Shown here: positions 17,500 through 26,609 of the stretch, in pieces
Position numbering within the stretch: the first letter of the stretch is position 1
How the letters are laid out: every line of letters begins with the position of its first letter
Notes under the pieces: model-generated
Seen by the model: only the letters and a program-made list of their open reading frames with translations
The model's database searches: none
Told to the model about the DNA's origin: nothing
Source of the DNA: Paenibacillus koleovorans NBRC 103111
GTDB taxonomy: Bacteria; Bacillota; Bacilli; Paenibacillales; NBRC-103111
Length of the DNA: 64,000 bases
NCBI RefSeq assembly: GCF_004000845.1
Contig: NZ_BIMA01000031.1
Coordinates: 1 to 64,000, forward strand
Direction of reading: 5' to 3'
Program-made: the position numbers and the translations under genes

Positions 17500-19176
17500 A
17501 TGAAATCTAGCGCAACAGCACGTAGCATCGCCCTTATGGCTTCGTTTCTTATCGTATTGTCGGCATGCAGCAGCTCAGAGCCTCCCGCTACTGTCGGGGA
17601 ATCGCCAGGGGTGTCGTCTTCCCCTACCCCCAAGGCTGGCAAATTCGATCCGCCGGTCGAGCTGTCCATTGTAGGAGAAGTTTATCCTACCCTCTTCTTC
17701 GACGGAGGCTCGTCCTACGAGAAAAACTCGGTCTTCGACGCATACGAGCGGGACTTGGGCATCAAGCTGACCAAAAAATGGACGATTGCGAGCAATCAGT
17801 ATTCGCAGAAGGTAACATTGTCCATCGCTTCAGGCGATATTCCCGATCTGATGAGAGTAACGGCGTCTGAGCTGCAGCAGTTGATCGATAACGACATGCT
17901 GGCCGATCTGTCCGCAGTCTACGACAAATTCGCTTCTCCGCAAACGAAGAAGTTCATGATGGTTGATGGCGGCAAGCAGCTCGATTCGGCCAAGTATAAC
18001 GGCAAACTGATGGCGATTCCGGCTACCGACAGCCCCTATAACGCAGCTCAGTTTGTTTACATCCGGAACGACTGGCTGCAGAAGCTGAATTTGCAGCCGC
18101 CTAAGACAATGAGTGATTTGCTGGCCATCTCGGAAGCGTTTACGAACCGGGATCCGGACGGAAACGGCAAAAAAGATTCCTATGGGTTCGCCGCACAGAA
18201 GGAGATTTATAATGCGAACTATGGGTTCTTGGGGATGTTCTACGGCCATCACGCTTACCCGCAGACCTGGGTGAAGGATGCAACAGGCAATCTGGTGTAT
18301 GGCAGCATTCAACCGCAGATGAAGGCGGCGCTTAAAGTGCTTCAGGACTTGTACAAATCGGGGCAGATCGATCCGGAGTTCTATACGAAGGACCATGCCA
18401 AAGAAAGCCAGCTTGCGTACGTCGATCAAATCGGCATGACCTTCGGTCCGTTCTATGCGGGGAACTCTCCATTGTGGGCTGTCGCCGTTAAAAATCGGAA
18501 GCTGACCCAGGACTGGTCTGTCTTCCCGCTCGTCTCGGCCGACAGCAGCCCGGCCAAGACGGTCGCGCCTCTCGGGGTGAAGGGCTATTACGTCGTAAGC
18601 AAGAAAACCAAAAATCCGGAAGCGGTAATCCAGCTGTTGAACCACTGGATCAAGATCGATTCGGAGCCCCTTACCGCTGAGAACCGTCCATTCAAGTACG
18701 GGAAGCTGGATCAAGGCCTGTGGCAGCTGAACCCTCTTGTCGTGACGCCACTGGATCAATATGCTAGGCTGGGCGGGTTGATGTCGAAGGCTGTGGCGGC
18801 GAAGGACAATAGCAGTGTGAAGGATGATGTATTGGGCAGCCTGATGTATCAGGAGACGATGGCGTTCTTGAACGGCGACGATGAGAAGTGGGGCACGTGG
18901 ATGAAGACGCGTCCGGGCGGCAGTATGGAGCTGATGAACCAATATCTGAAGGAAGACCGGTACATGTTCGATGAATTCATATCGACGCCGACGCTGACAA
19001 TGGCTTCGAAAAAGTCGATTCTCGATCAGAAGGAGCTGGAGGTCATGACGAGCATCATCACCAATAAAGCGCCGATCGAGGAATTCGACAAATTCGTGGA
19101 GGAGTGGAAAACGCTCGGCGGCAGCCAGATTACCAAGGAAGTGAATGAATGGTATGCGGCGAAAGGGAAAAAATAA
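17500..19176 (+). CDS. ABC transporter solute-binding lipoprotein (1)
   Basis: A 558-residue extracellular binding protein anchored through a lipobox: a hydrophobic signal, then LSAC with a modified cysteine and a serine/proline-rich linker. The mature part is a large LipO/family 1-type sugar-binding protein with a calcium-type loop DPDGNGKKDSYG. The start is ATG 17500 (GAGG six bases upstream); TTG codons at 17488 and 17494 are alternatives. It closely resembles the second binding protein at 20504-22180 along its whole length, so it arose by duplication. Two such proteins with one permease pair suggests two related substrates, or one copy acting as a sensor. Confidence 0.92.
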   Translation: MKSSATARSIALMASFLIVLSACSSSEPPATVGESPGVSSSPTPKAGKFDPPVELSIVGEVYPTLFFDGGSSYEKNSVFDAYERDLGIKLTKKWTIASNQYSQKVTLSIASGDIPDLMRVTASELQQLIDNDMLADLSAVYDKFASPQTKKFMMVDGGKQLDSAKYNGKLMAIPATDSPYNAAQFVYIRNDWLQKLNLQPPKTMSDLLAISEAFTNRDPDGNGKKDSYGFAAQKEIYNANYGFLGMFYGHHAYPQTWVKDATGNLVYGSIQPQMKAALKVLQDLYKSGQIDPEFYTKDHAKESQLAYVDQIGMTFGPFYAGNSPLWAVAVKNRKLTQDWSVFPLVSADSSPAKTVAPLGVKGYYVVSKKTKNPEAVIQLLNHWIKIDSEPLTAENRPFKYGKLDQGLWQLNPLVVTPLDQYARLGGLMSKAVAAKDNSSVKDDVLGSLMYQETMAFLNGDDEKWGTWMKTRPGGSMELMNQYLKEDRYMFDEFISTPTLTMASKKSILDQKELEVMTSIITNKAPIEEFDKFVEEWKTLGGSQITKEVNEWYAAKGKK

Positions 19177-20351
19177 TGGAGATGCAGGCACTATACACCG
19201 GCGTGAATTCCGACTGGGTTTGGGAGGATCGCCGATTCAGAATTAAACTTCAAGTGCCTTCGCTTGGTATTGGGAGGGTTCCGCAGATCGCGGAGCTCTC
19301 CGTCACAATCGATCACGGAGGCCCCCCGCTGCCACGATCGGAAGGGGCGACTCTGAATCCGGACTCGATCGTTATCGCGGAGACAGATGCAGAAGGACGA
19401 TGCTTGCGTTCGGACGTCATTTTCCAATGGAGTCAGCATGCCTACGGGGTAGCAGATGCCAATACTGGTGCTTTGCTGATTTGGATGCCGCCCTCCCAAG
19501 ATACTGATACTCCCCGTTATTATCATCTTTACTACAATACATGCGGAGAGAGCTTCGTCCCTGTCATGGCGCAGAAGCTGGTTACGGTCGACGACAACAT
19601 CATGGATGAAGGCCAGGAATGCTTTCGTATATCGTCAGAGTTCCTGACATACTACTACCAGAAGCAGGCGGCCGGGTTCTCCAGCGTATTGGACCGAGAG
19701 GGGAGAGATTGGATCGGCTATCGGCCGGGCGGCGGTCCCGCCGGGGAATTTCGAGGCATTCCGAATATGGTGCATCCGGAGGGGCAATTTCATCCCGGGG
19801 CGGAGGGGGCCGCCAGTCGCATAATCGAACAAGGTCCGCTCAAGATCAGCCTTCTATCCGAGACGCTGGATGGCAAATGGGCATGCCGGTGGGACCTGTT
19901 CCCCTCACACGCGCGAATGAGCGTTCTGCGTGCCGGGCATCCGTATTGGTTCCTTTACGAGGGAACGCCTGGCGGTCGATTCGATGTCGAGCAATTCGAG
20001 GTCGTGCGTTCTCCGGGTGTGTGGAGCAAGGGGGAGGATCGATGGACGGAGCGCCTCGCAGGGGAGAAATGGGTGTACTTCAAAGAATTCGAGCTTGGTC
20101 GATCCTTATTTGTGATCCATCACGACGATGATGGCTCCACGGATTCCTATTGGCCCATGAATGGACAGATGACTGTATTCGGATTCGGCAGATCGGGATT
20201 GGATAAATCGATCGAAGGGTTAGCGACGTTTACGTTCGGCTTGTCCGAGCTGGAGAACGATGCTCTTGAAGTTCATATTCGAGAATTGATTCGGAGACCC
20301 GCAGAGGTTATATGCATTCCGGAATGCTTGTCGATTGATCAGGTTGATTGA
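19176..20351 (+). CDS. uncharacterised 391-residue protein between paralogous binding proteins
   Basis: The start is ATG 19176, which shares one base with the preceding stop (TAATG), so translation is coupled to binding protein 1. The frame continues upstream only inside that gene. There is no signal peptide. The protein is beta-rich and aromatic (YTGVNSDWVWEDRRFRIKLQ, RYYHLYYNTCGESF, HPYWFLYEGTPGGRFDVEQFEVV) and has late acidic patches such as HHDDDGSTDSYWPMNGQM. It looks like a carbohydrate-active or carbohydrate-binding beta sandwich acting in the cytoplasm, but I recognise no named family and can point to no catalytic residues. It is one of the better novelty candidates in the window. Confidence 0.78.
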   Translation: MEMQALYTGVNSDWVWEDRRFRIKLQVPSLGIGRVPQIAELSVTIDHGGPPLPRSEGATLNPDSIVIAETDAEGRCLRSDVIFQWSQHAYGVADANTGALLIWMPPSQDTDTPRYYHLYYNTCGESFVPVMAQKLVTVDDNIMDEGQECFRISSEFLTYYYQKQAAGFSSVLDREGRDWIGYRPGGGPAGEFRGIPNMVHPEGQFHPGAEGAASRIIEQGPLKISLLSETLDGKWACRWDLFPSHARMSVLRAGHPYWFLYEGTPGGRFDVEQFEVVRSPGVWSKGEDRWTERLAGEKWVYFKEFELGRSLFVIHHDDDGSTDSYWPMNGQMTVFGFGRSGLDKSIEGLATFTFGLSELENDALEVHIRELIRRPAEVICIPECLSIDQVD

Positions 20352-20414
20352 ACATAATCATTTTTTTAGGCATATTTTAATTGGATAATGAATACAAGAA
20401 AAAAATGAACCAAA

Positions 20415-20469
20415 TCAATCATAATATTAAAAATTTATGATTGACATAATCCAAATTGATCATTATTCT
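20415..20469 (+). promoter_or_regulatory. promoter and palindrome for binding protein 2
   Basis: TTGACA at 20441-20446 and TATTCT at 20464-20469 are 17 bp apart. An inverted repeat with arms TCAATCATAATATT and AATTTATGATTGA spans 20415-20444 and overlaps the -35 box, a typical repressor position. The 12-mer ATCATTATTCTG at 20459-20470 also occurs at 17472-17483, ahead of binding protein 1. Confidence 0.6.
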
Positions 20470-20503
20470 GACATTGTACGAAAAATTTTGAGGGGGAATA
20501 AGC

Positions 20504-22180
20504 ATGCATCGCAAAAGCTTGTTATCTGTAACGACGTTGATTGTAGCCGCGACAGCCGTGTTATCGGGCTGCGGCAGCTCAGACAATGGAACCACCAACA
20601 CCGTCTCGTCCTCCAGTCCAACCGCCTCCAGCAAGCCGAGCATCAATCTTGGCAAGTATGACCCTCCAGTCGAACTGTCGTATGTTGGCACGCTGGCGGC
20701 AAATATTAAATTTGACGATGGCGACACCTACGAGAAGAATGGCGTAACCGCGATGTATGAGAAGGATCTGGGAATCAAGCTTGTCAAGAGTTGGACGGTC
20801 GACGCCGGTCAGTACGCGCAGAAGGTGGCGCTGAGCATTTCCTCGGGTGAGATGCCGGACTTGATGAGAGTACCGGTCGGTGAGCTGCAGCAGATGGTAG
20901 ACAGCGGCATGCTGGCTGATCTGACCGATGTGTATGCCAAGTATACTACGGAAGCCACGAAGAAATTTATGACGAGCGACGGCGGCAAGCAGTTGGAGTC
21001 AGCCAAATTTGGTGGTAAACTAATGGCAATTCCGGCGACAGACAGCCCCTTCAACGCCGCGCAATTCATTTACATTCGTAACGATTGGCTGACTAAGCTG
21101 GGCCTGCAGCCACCCAAGACGATGAGCGATTTGCTGGCCATTGCGGAAGCGTTTACGACCAAGGACCCTGACGGCAATGGCAAGAACGACTCCTATGCGT
21201 TCGCCTCGATGAAGGAAGTCTATAATGCGCAGTACGGTTTCCTGGGATTGTTCTATGGCTATCACGCCTATCCGGGAGCCTGGATCAAGGATTCTTCCGG
21301 CAAGCTGGTGAACGGCAGCACCCTGCCGGAGATGAAGGCGGCACTCAAGGTGCTCCAGGAGCTGTACGCGAAAGGTCAAATCGACAAGGAGCTGTTCACG
21401 AAGGATCACGGCAAAGCGAATGAGCTCGTGTCGACGGATAAAGTCGGCATGACGTTCGGAACGTTCTCGGCACCGGGCTTTCCGTTGCAGGCCGCGGTCA
21501 TCAAAGACAAGAAATTGACGCAGGACTGGTCGGTGTTCCCGCTAGTATCGTCCAACAGTGCAAAGGCGAATAACGTTGTCGGTCTTGGCGTGACGAACTA
21601 CTACGTTGTATCCAAGAAGGCCAAAAATCCGGAAGCAGTTATGAAGCTGCTGAATCGCTGGATCGAAGTGGATAACAAACCGATTACGGATGACACCCGA
21701 TTCTACAAGTTCGGCAAGCAGAACCAAGGCTATTGGCAGCTCAACCCGCTGGTGCTCGCGCCTCAGAATTTGAACTCGGAAACCGGAGGCGTATTGTCTA
21801 AGGCCATTACGGCCAAAGACCCGACTCCGCTCAAGGACAATCCAAGCGGAACCCAGCTTTATCAGGACACGATGGATTACTTAAACGGTGTCCAGGACAA
21901 ATGGGCGAGCTGGATGAAGTCACGTACCGGCGGATCGCTCGAGATCATGTACCAATACGGGCAAAACAAGCAATATGTCTATAATGAGTTCTATGGTGCG
22001 CCTACTCCGACAATGGTAACGAAGAAAGCGATTCTGGATCAGCGCGAGCAGGAGATGATCACCAAAATCGTAACGGGTGGTTCGCTGGACGAGTTCGACA
22101 AGTTCGTAGCGGATTGGAAGTCGCTCGGCGGCGAACAGATTACGAAGGAAGTCAATGAATGGTTTGCCAAGCGCAAATAA
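20504..22180 (+). CDS. ABC transporter solute-binding lipoprotein (2)
   Basis: A 558-residue lipoprotein: signal peptide, lipobox LSGC, then a threonine/serine/proline-rich linker and the large sugar-binding domain. Shared blocks with binding protein 1 include GKYDPPVELS, EMPDLMRV, MAIPATDSP, QPPKTMSDLLAI and DPDGNGKNDSY. The start at 20504 follows GAGGGGG. It is directly followed by its two permeases, so this is the likely delivery protein for that channel. The stem-loop after the gene probably keeps the binding protein in excess over the membrane subunits. Confidence 0.93.
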   Translation: MHRKSLLSVTTLIVAATAVLSGCGSSDNGTTNTVSSSSPTASSKPSINLGKYDPPVELSYVGTLAANIKFDDGDTYEKNGVTAMYEKDLGIKLVKSWTVDAGQYAQKVALSISSGEMPDLMRVPVGELQQMVDSGMLADLTDVYAKYTTEATKKFMTSDGGKQLESAKFGGKLMAIPATDSPFNAAQFIYIRNDWLTKLGLQPPKTMSDLLAIAEAFTTKDPDGNGKNDSYAFASMKEVYNAQYGFLGLFYGYHAYPGAWIKDSSGKLVNGSTLPEMKAALKVLQELYAKGQIDKELFTKDHGKANELVSTDKVGMTFGTFSAPGFPLQAAVIKDKKLTQDWSVFPLVSSNSAKANNVVGLGVTNYYVVSKKAKNPEAVMKLLNRWIEVDNKPITDDTRFYKFGKQNQGYWQLNPLVLAPQNLNSETGGVLSKAITAKDPTPLKDNPSGTQLYQDTMDYLNGVQDKWASWMKSRTGGSLEIMYQYGQNKQYVYNEFYGAPTPTMVTKKAILDQREQEMITKIVTGGSLDEFDKFVADWKSLGGEQITKEVNEWFAKRK

Positions 22181-22204
22181 GATTTATAGATCAGAGATGT
22201 TGAA

Positions 22205-22231
22205 AAGGGATGCCGGCCAACCGGCTCCCTT
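22205..22231 (+). terminator. stem-loop between binding protein and permease (attenuator)
   Basis: The arms AAGGGATGCCGG and CCGGCTCCCTT pair around a CCAA loop with one bulged base, followed by a pyrimidine-rich TCTTCT. It sits between the stop of the binding protein and the ribosome binding site of the permease. It could be a partial terminator or an mRNA-stabilising hairpin that lowers permease output. Confidence 0.6.
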
Positions 22232-22257
22232 CTTCTATCGACAGGGGGAGAATCGAT

Positions 22258-23154
22258 GTGATCAAGAGATGGGGGAATGAATGGCCGTTTCATCTGATGC
22301 TGCTTCCGGCCGTCATTTTGGTCCTGATCTTCGAATACGGACCAATGCTTGGCATCGCGATTGCGTTTCAGAAGTTCATACCGGCTCGTGGAATATTTCA
22401 TTCCCAGTGGGTGGGCCTCGATAACTTTACTTACATGTTATCGATTCCGGACGTGAAGCGAATCGTCCGCAATACGCTCTTCATTGCAACATTGAAAATC
22501 ATTAGCGGCATGACGGTTCCGATTATTGTAGCTTTGCTGCTGAACGAGGTAAAAAATACGATATTCAAACGAATCAGTCAGACGCTCGTCTATTTGCCGC
22601 ACTTTCTGTCTTGGGTCATTATAAGCGGTATTCTAATCGAAATCTTGTCACCGTCTTCCGGGCTTGTGAACGATGCCATCAAAGCGCTCGGCATGCAGCC
22701 GATCTTCTTCTTGGGCGACAATCGCTGGTTCCCGTTTACGCTGGTTATCTCTAATGTTTGGAAGGAATTCGGCTTCAGTACCATTGTATATTTGGCTGCG
22801 CTGACCAGCATCAATCCTACACTGTATGAAGCAGCCGAAATTGACGGCGCCAATCGCTGGCGTCAGACGCTGCATGTGACATTGCCAGGAATCGTGCCAA
22901 TCATTATTCTGCTCGCTACGTTAAACTTGGGGCATGTACTGAACGCAGGGTTCGATCAGATCTACAACCTGTATAATACCCAAGTTTATAGGAGCGGAGA
23001 TATTATTGACACGTACGTTTATAGAATCGGCCTGCAGCAGGCGCAATACGGTTTGGCAACGGCTGTGGGAGTGTTCAAATCCGTTGTTTCTCTGATCCTG
23101 ATAATTGCTTCTTACACGATTGCTTACCGGGTTGCTAACTACAGAATTTTTTAG
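22258..23154 (+). CDS. ABC transporter permease, LplB type
   Basis: A 298-residue inner-membrane subunit with about six helices, starting with FHLMLLPAVILVLIFEYGPMLG. The EAA loop that docks on the ATPase is YEAAEIDGANRWRQTLHVTLPGI. I choose GTG 22258 because AGGGGGA lies eight bases upstream; the longer frame from ATG 22210 begins inside the stem-loop and lacks a site. It pairs with the next permease. No ATPase gene is in the locus, so a shared MsmX/MsmK-type ATPase encoded elsewhere is needed. Confidence 0.93.
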   Translation: MIKRWGNEWPFHLMLLPAVILVLIFEYGPMLGIAIAFQKFIPARGIFHSQWVGLDNFTYMLSIPDVKRIVRNTLFIATLKIISGMTVPIIVALLLNEVKNTIFKRISQTLVYLPHFLSWVIISGILIEILSPSSGLVNDAIKALGMQPIFFLGDNRWFPFTLVISNVWKEFGFSTIVYLAALTSINPTLYEAAEIDGANRWRQTLHVTLPGIVPIIILLATLNLGHVLNAGFDQIYNLYNTQVYRSGDIIDTYVYRIGLQQAQYGLATAVGVFKSVVSLILIIASYTIAYRVANYRIF

Positions 23155-23181
23155 AACATCAGTTGGGGGAGGCTCTTCGCA

Positions 23182-24066
23182 ATGCTGCATCGAATGTCAT
23201 GGAGTCGGAAAGCGTTTCTTGCCGCCAACTATTTGCTGCTTGGTTTGCTGTCCGCGCTTTGTATCGTTCCGTTTGTTCATATTCTTGCCATCTCCTTCAG
23301 CTCGGCCTCGGCGGCAACGGGAGGCTTGGTCAAGCTGTGGCCGGTTGATTTCACTACGGCCGCCTATGAGTTTGTATTGGGGCAGGAGGAATTTATCCGT
23401 GCGTTCGGCATATCGGTGAAGCGGGTGCTGCTGGGAACGGCGGTCAATATGATCTTGACGATTCTAGTTGCTTATCCGCTGTCCAAGGAAGTACGCCAGT
23501 TCCGATGGAGAACGCACTACGCCTGGTTCTTCGTCCTGACGATGTTATTCTCCGGCGGATTAATTCCGCTTTATATGACAGTCCGCTCCCTGCATCTGCT
23601 CGATTCGATCTGGGCGCTTATCCTGCCGGCCGCCGTCCCTGTTTATAATGTAGTGCTGCTGCTGAATTTTTTCCGCGGCTTGCCCAAGGAGCTGGAGGAG
23701 TCGGCCAAAATCGATGGAGCCGGTCCCTTCAGGATCATGTGGAAAATATTCGTGCCTCTGTCGATGCCGGCGTTGGCCACTCTTACATTGTTCTGCACGG
23801 TCGGTCACTGGAATGCCTGGTTCGACGGCTTGATCTACATGAACCAGCCTAAGAACTATCCGCTGCAGAGCTTTCTCCAGACCGTCGTGATCGCTAGGGA
23901 CTCTAGCTTCCTGACGGATGAAGAGATAGCGCTGCTGATGCTCATTTCGGACCGAACCAAAAATGCGGCGCAAATTTTTGTCGCTACCTTTCCGATCCTG
24001 CTCGTCTACCCGTTTCTGCAGAAATACTTTATTAAGGGGATCGTGCTTGGCAGTGTGAAGGAATAA
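23182..24066 (+). CDS. ABC transporter permease, LplC/YtcP type
   Basis: A 294-residue membrane protein, second half of the heterodimeric channel. It has a first helix around residues 10-32, the LTMLFSGGLIPLYM helix, the EAA loop ELEESAKIDGAGPFRIMWKIFVPLSMPA, and the closing signature YPFLQKYFIKGIVLGSVKE found in YtcP-type subunits. ATG 23182 follows GGGGAGG. It is followed 25 bp later by the FG-GAP protein, apparently in the same transcript. Confidence 0.93.
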   Translation: MLHRMSWSRKAFLAANYLLLGLLSALCIVPFVHILAISFSSASAATGGLVKLWPVDFTTAAYEFVLGQEEFIRAFGISVKRVLLGTAVNMILTILVAYPLSKEVRQFRWRTHYAWFFVLTMLFSGGLIPLYMTVRSLHLLDSIWALILPAAVPVYNVVLLLNFFRGLPKELEESAKIDGAGPFRIMWKIFVPLSMPALATLTLFCTVGHWNAWFDGLIYMNQPKNYPLQSFLQTVVIARDSSFLTDEEIALLMLISDRTKNAAQIFVATFPILLVYPFLQKYFIKGIVLGSVKE

Positions 24067-24091
24067 CTACTATTTCATAGAGGTGAGCGGA

Positions 24092-25228
24092 ATGTCGAAT
24101 CCATTGTTTCATAAAAATGTCGTCGGGGAAGTAAACAACGAAGTGGGTTCCTGGAGCATGAACACGTTCTGTGCCGTAGGGGACATCAACAACGACGGCT
24201 TGCCGGATATCGTCGTCTCTGGACGCAATGGCCAGCTGGTTTGGCTGGAAAACAACGGCAGCCCGGATGGCTGGAAGACTCACGTAATCGATCAGGTGAC
24301 CAATCTGGAATGCGGAGGGGTGGTCAGCGATCTGGACGGAGACGGGTATCCGGACATTGTGATCGGAGGCGACGCCCGGTCGGACGAATTGCACCTATGG
24401 AAAAATCCGGGCTCTTCGGGCGGCGCCTGGACGCGCCACGTGATTGCCAAGACCGGCTCCACACAGTTTCACGATACGGCAATCGGGGATGTTACGGGCG
24501 ACGGGACCCGCTCCTTGATTTATTGGAACAATCGGGCCCACTCCCTGCTTCGGGTTCCGGTGCCTTCCGACACGACGCAGACGCCTTGGCCGGGAACCGA
24601 GACGATTGCGACCGGCAAGGTTGTGAACGGATTGCCGGAAGAGGGACTTGTTCTGGCGGATCTGGACGGAGACGGCGTCAACGAGATTGTGGCGGGCACA
24701 TATTGGTACAAGTATACCGGCGATTCGAGTCGCCCTTGGGAGGAGCACCGGTTCGCCGAAGGCTATATCACGACGAAGATCGCTGTCGGCGATGTGGATG
24801 GAGACGGCAAGCCGGAGATCATATTGTCCGAAGGCGACGCCTGCATCTATGGCAAGCCGGAGGGAGGCAAGCTCGCTTACTTCCGCCAGCGCAGCGATAT
24901 ACGCGACATGTGGGAAGAGATCGTAATCGCCGAAGGCTTATACGATCCGCATACGCTGCATGCCGCCGACCTGTGCGGCAACGGCCGGATGGATCTGCTC
25001 GTAGGCGAGATCGGCATCAAGGACCAATACGAAGTGAAGAAGCCGCGTATTATGATCTATGAGAACCAGGGAGACGGGACCTTCTCCCGCAAGCTGGTCG
25101 ATGAGGGAACCGGGACCCATAATGCTGTGCTTGCGGATATGTTCGGCCGGGGCGCGCTCGATCTCGTCGGCAGGCCGCTGCACGGCGGAGAGAAGTGGCA
25201 AGTGCATCTGTTCGCAAGGGAGGTGTAG
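24092..25228 (+). CDS. FG-GAP/VCBS-type repeat protein without signal peptide
   Basis: A 378-residue protein made of repeated calcium-loop blades: DINNDGLPDIVVSG, DLDGDGYPDIVIGGD, DVTGDGTRSLIYW, DLDGDGVNEIVAGTYW, DVDGDGKPEIILSEGD and DLCGNGRMDLLVGE. These fit a seven-bladed propeller like integrin alpha or fungal lectins. The start is ATG 24092 behind AGAGGTG; a GTG at 24083 overlaps that site. There is no signal peptide or anchor, which is unusual because most FG-GAP proteins are extracellular. Its position between the permeases and a sugar isomerase suggests a role in handling the imported sugar, possibly as a lyase or epimerase-like propeller, but this is speculative. Confidence 0.82.
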   Translation: MSNPLFHKNVVGEVNNEVGSWSMNTFCAVGDINNDGLPDIVVSGRNGQLVWLENNGSPDGWKTHVIDQVTNLECGGVVSDLDGDGYPDIVIGGDARSDELHLWKNPGSSGGAWTRHVIAKTGSTQFHDTAIGDVTGDGTRSLIYWNNRAHSLLRVPVPSDTTQTPWPGTETIATGKVVNGLPEEGLVLADLDGDGVNEIVAGTYWYKYTGDSSRPWEEHRFAEGYITTKIAVGDVDGDGKPEIILSEGDACIYGKPEGGKLAYFRQRSDIRDMWEEIVIAEGLYDPHTLHAADLCGNGRMDLLVGEIGIKDQYEVKKPRIMIYENQGDGTFSRKLVDEGTGTHNAVLADMFGRGALDLVGRPLHGGEKWQVHLFAREV

Positions 25229-25237
25229 CAGCCCGTT

Positions 25238-25993
25238 ATGGCTAATCTGGGACTTCAATTGTATTCCATCAAGGAAGAAGCGCAGAGAGATCTGCTCGGC
25301 ACACTGGCGAAGGTGGCGGAAATCGGCTACGAAGGCGTCGAGTTCGCCGGTTATTATGGAGCGGAAGCCCGGGATGTGCGCCGGGTGCTGGAGCAGGAAG
25401 GATTAAGGGCGGCAGGGGTTCATATTCCGTATCATTTGATCGACGAGCAGCTGGAGCGACAGCTCGAATATGCGGGAATCATTGGCTGTGAAGCCATCCT
25501 ATGTCCGATGGTCCCTAAGGCGATCTCCTCGGAGGAGCGCTCGTTCCATGAAGCTGCGGAGAGGTTCAACCGCTATGGAAGGAAGTGCCGGGAAAACGGT
25601 ATTCGCTTCCTGTACCACATCCACGGCTATGAATTCACCGACTTCGGCGCAGGACGGACCGGAATGGACATCTTGCTGGGAGAGACGGAACCAGAGCTGG
25701 TTGCCTTCGAATTTGACACCTTCTGGGTGGAATTCGCCGGCCTCGACAGTGTGGAGTATTACAACCGGATCGGATCGAGATGTCCGTACATGCATTACAA
25801 AGACAGGAGCCGAACAGGTGAGCTGCGCGATACGGAAGTAGGCGAGGGATCGCTCGATATAGCGAAGCTTGCCGCGGCCGGCCTGAGAGCGGGAGCAGAC
25901 TGGTTTATTGTCGAGCAGGAGCAGTTCGACAGGCCTCAGCTGGAGAGTGTATCGATCAGCCTTAGGAACTTGAGAAGAATATTGGAGAGATGA
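25238..25993 (+). CDS. sugar phosphate isomerase/epimerase family TIM barrel
   Basis: A 251-residue xylose isomerase-like TIM barrel (AP_endonuc_2 family). Typical features are GLQLYSIKEEAQRDLLGTLAKVAEIGYEGVEFAGYYG at the N-terminus, FLYHIHGYEF with a metal histidine, FEFDTFWVEFAG with metal acids, MHYKDRS and the closing FIVEQEQFDRP. Relatives epimerise ketoses, or act as lyases on 3-keto-glycosides together with Gfo/Idh partners. It starts nine bases after the FG-GAP stop and ends the locus. Confidence 0.9.
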   Translation: MANLGLQLYSIKEEAQRDLLGTLAKVAEIGYEGVEFAGYYGAEARDVRRVLEQEGLRAAGVHIPYHLIDEQLERQLEYAGIIGCEAILCPMVPKAISSEERSFHEAAERFNRYGRKCRENGIRFLYHIHGYEFTDFGAGRTGMDILLGETEPELVAFEFDTFWVEFAGLDSVEYYNRIGSRCPYMHYKDRSRTGELRDTEVGEGSLDIAKLAAAGLRAGADWFIVEQEQFDRPQLESVSISLRNLRRILER

Positions 25994-26047
25994 ATCCTTT
26001 CGAAAGTGACAGAGGGCCTGCAGGGATAAGGATATCGAAATAGGGTT

Positions 26048-26537
26048 TCATTTCTGCAAAAACGATAATATATCATCCATTAAATCGATAAGCGTATGAC
26101 CCGCCTCCTGCAGCACGTTGACTTTTGCATTTGGCACAAGACTTCTATAGCGTTGTGCTGTTTTGAGCGAATGAAACATTACATCTTTCAGCCCTACGAA
26201 TAAAGCGGACGGCATCGTCAATTGCGTCAACTCGGCATCCGAAAAGAGTGGAACGTGCGCTCTCCTGAAATTGAATTTTTTTCCAATCAATTTTTGGTAT
26301 TTTATCATGACCTGTGGTATGGGTTTCCCTCCATTCACTTTACGATACAACCGATCCATGCCTTTCTCACCCAGCAGTAGATTAAATAAAGCCATAAATG
26401 CAAAGGAAGTTTTTTGCGTTCCTACACCGGCAGGACATAGCAGAACAAGTTTATCGACCATTCGGGGATGGGCGATTGCTCGCTTTGTATACGGCATTTT
26501 TTCCCTCGGTCGTTTTAAAGGCAAATGTACTTGTCAT
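26048..26537 (-). pseudogene. alpha/beta hydrolase, internally deleted and frameshifted
   Basis: The original start is visible at 26537 with a perfect GGAGG upstream: MTSTFAFKTTEGKNAVYKA, a typical beginning for Bacillus-type alpha/beta hydrolases. About 20 codons later the sequence jumps into another frame and continues as AIAHPRMVDKLVLLCPAG, which in intact relatives follows the GxSxG nucleophile elbow by several residues. So roughly 90-100 residues holding the catalytic serine are missing. The C-terminal part is intact, with the aspartate in GLKDVMFH and the histidine in EAGHTLIDLMDD. The surrounding DNA is AT-rich compared with both flanks. Translation of the remnant is unlikely. Confidence 0.8.
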
Positions 26538-26609
26538 TTTGATTTCCTCCTATAACTCCTATACTAATAGCGAAATTACTTCTGGATCTGTCCTATATAT
26601 TCATGGAGA

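Noticed and set aside
17472-20470. The shared 12-mer ATCATTATTCTG before both binding proteins as a DeoR operator on its own
   Set aside because: In the second copy it coincides with the -10 box, and the two regions flank duplicated genes, so the identity may simply reflect duplication; the palindromes are better operator candidates.
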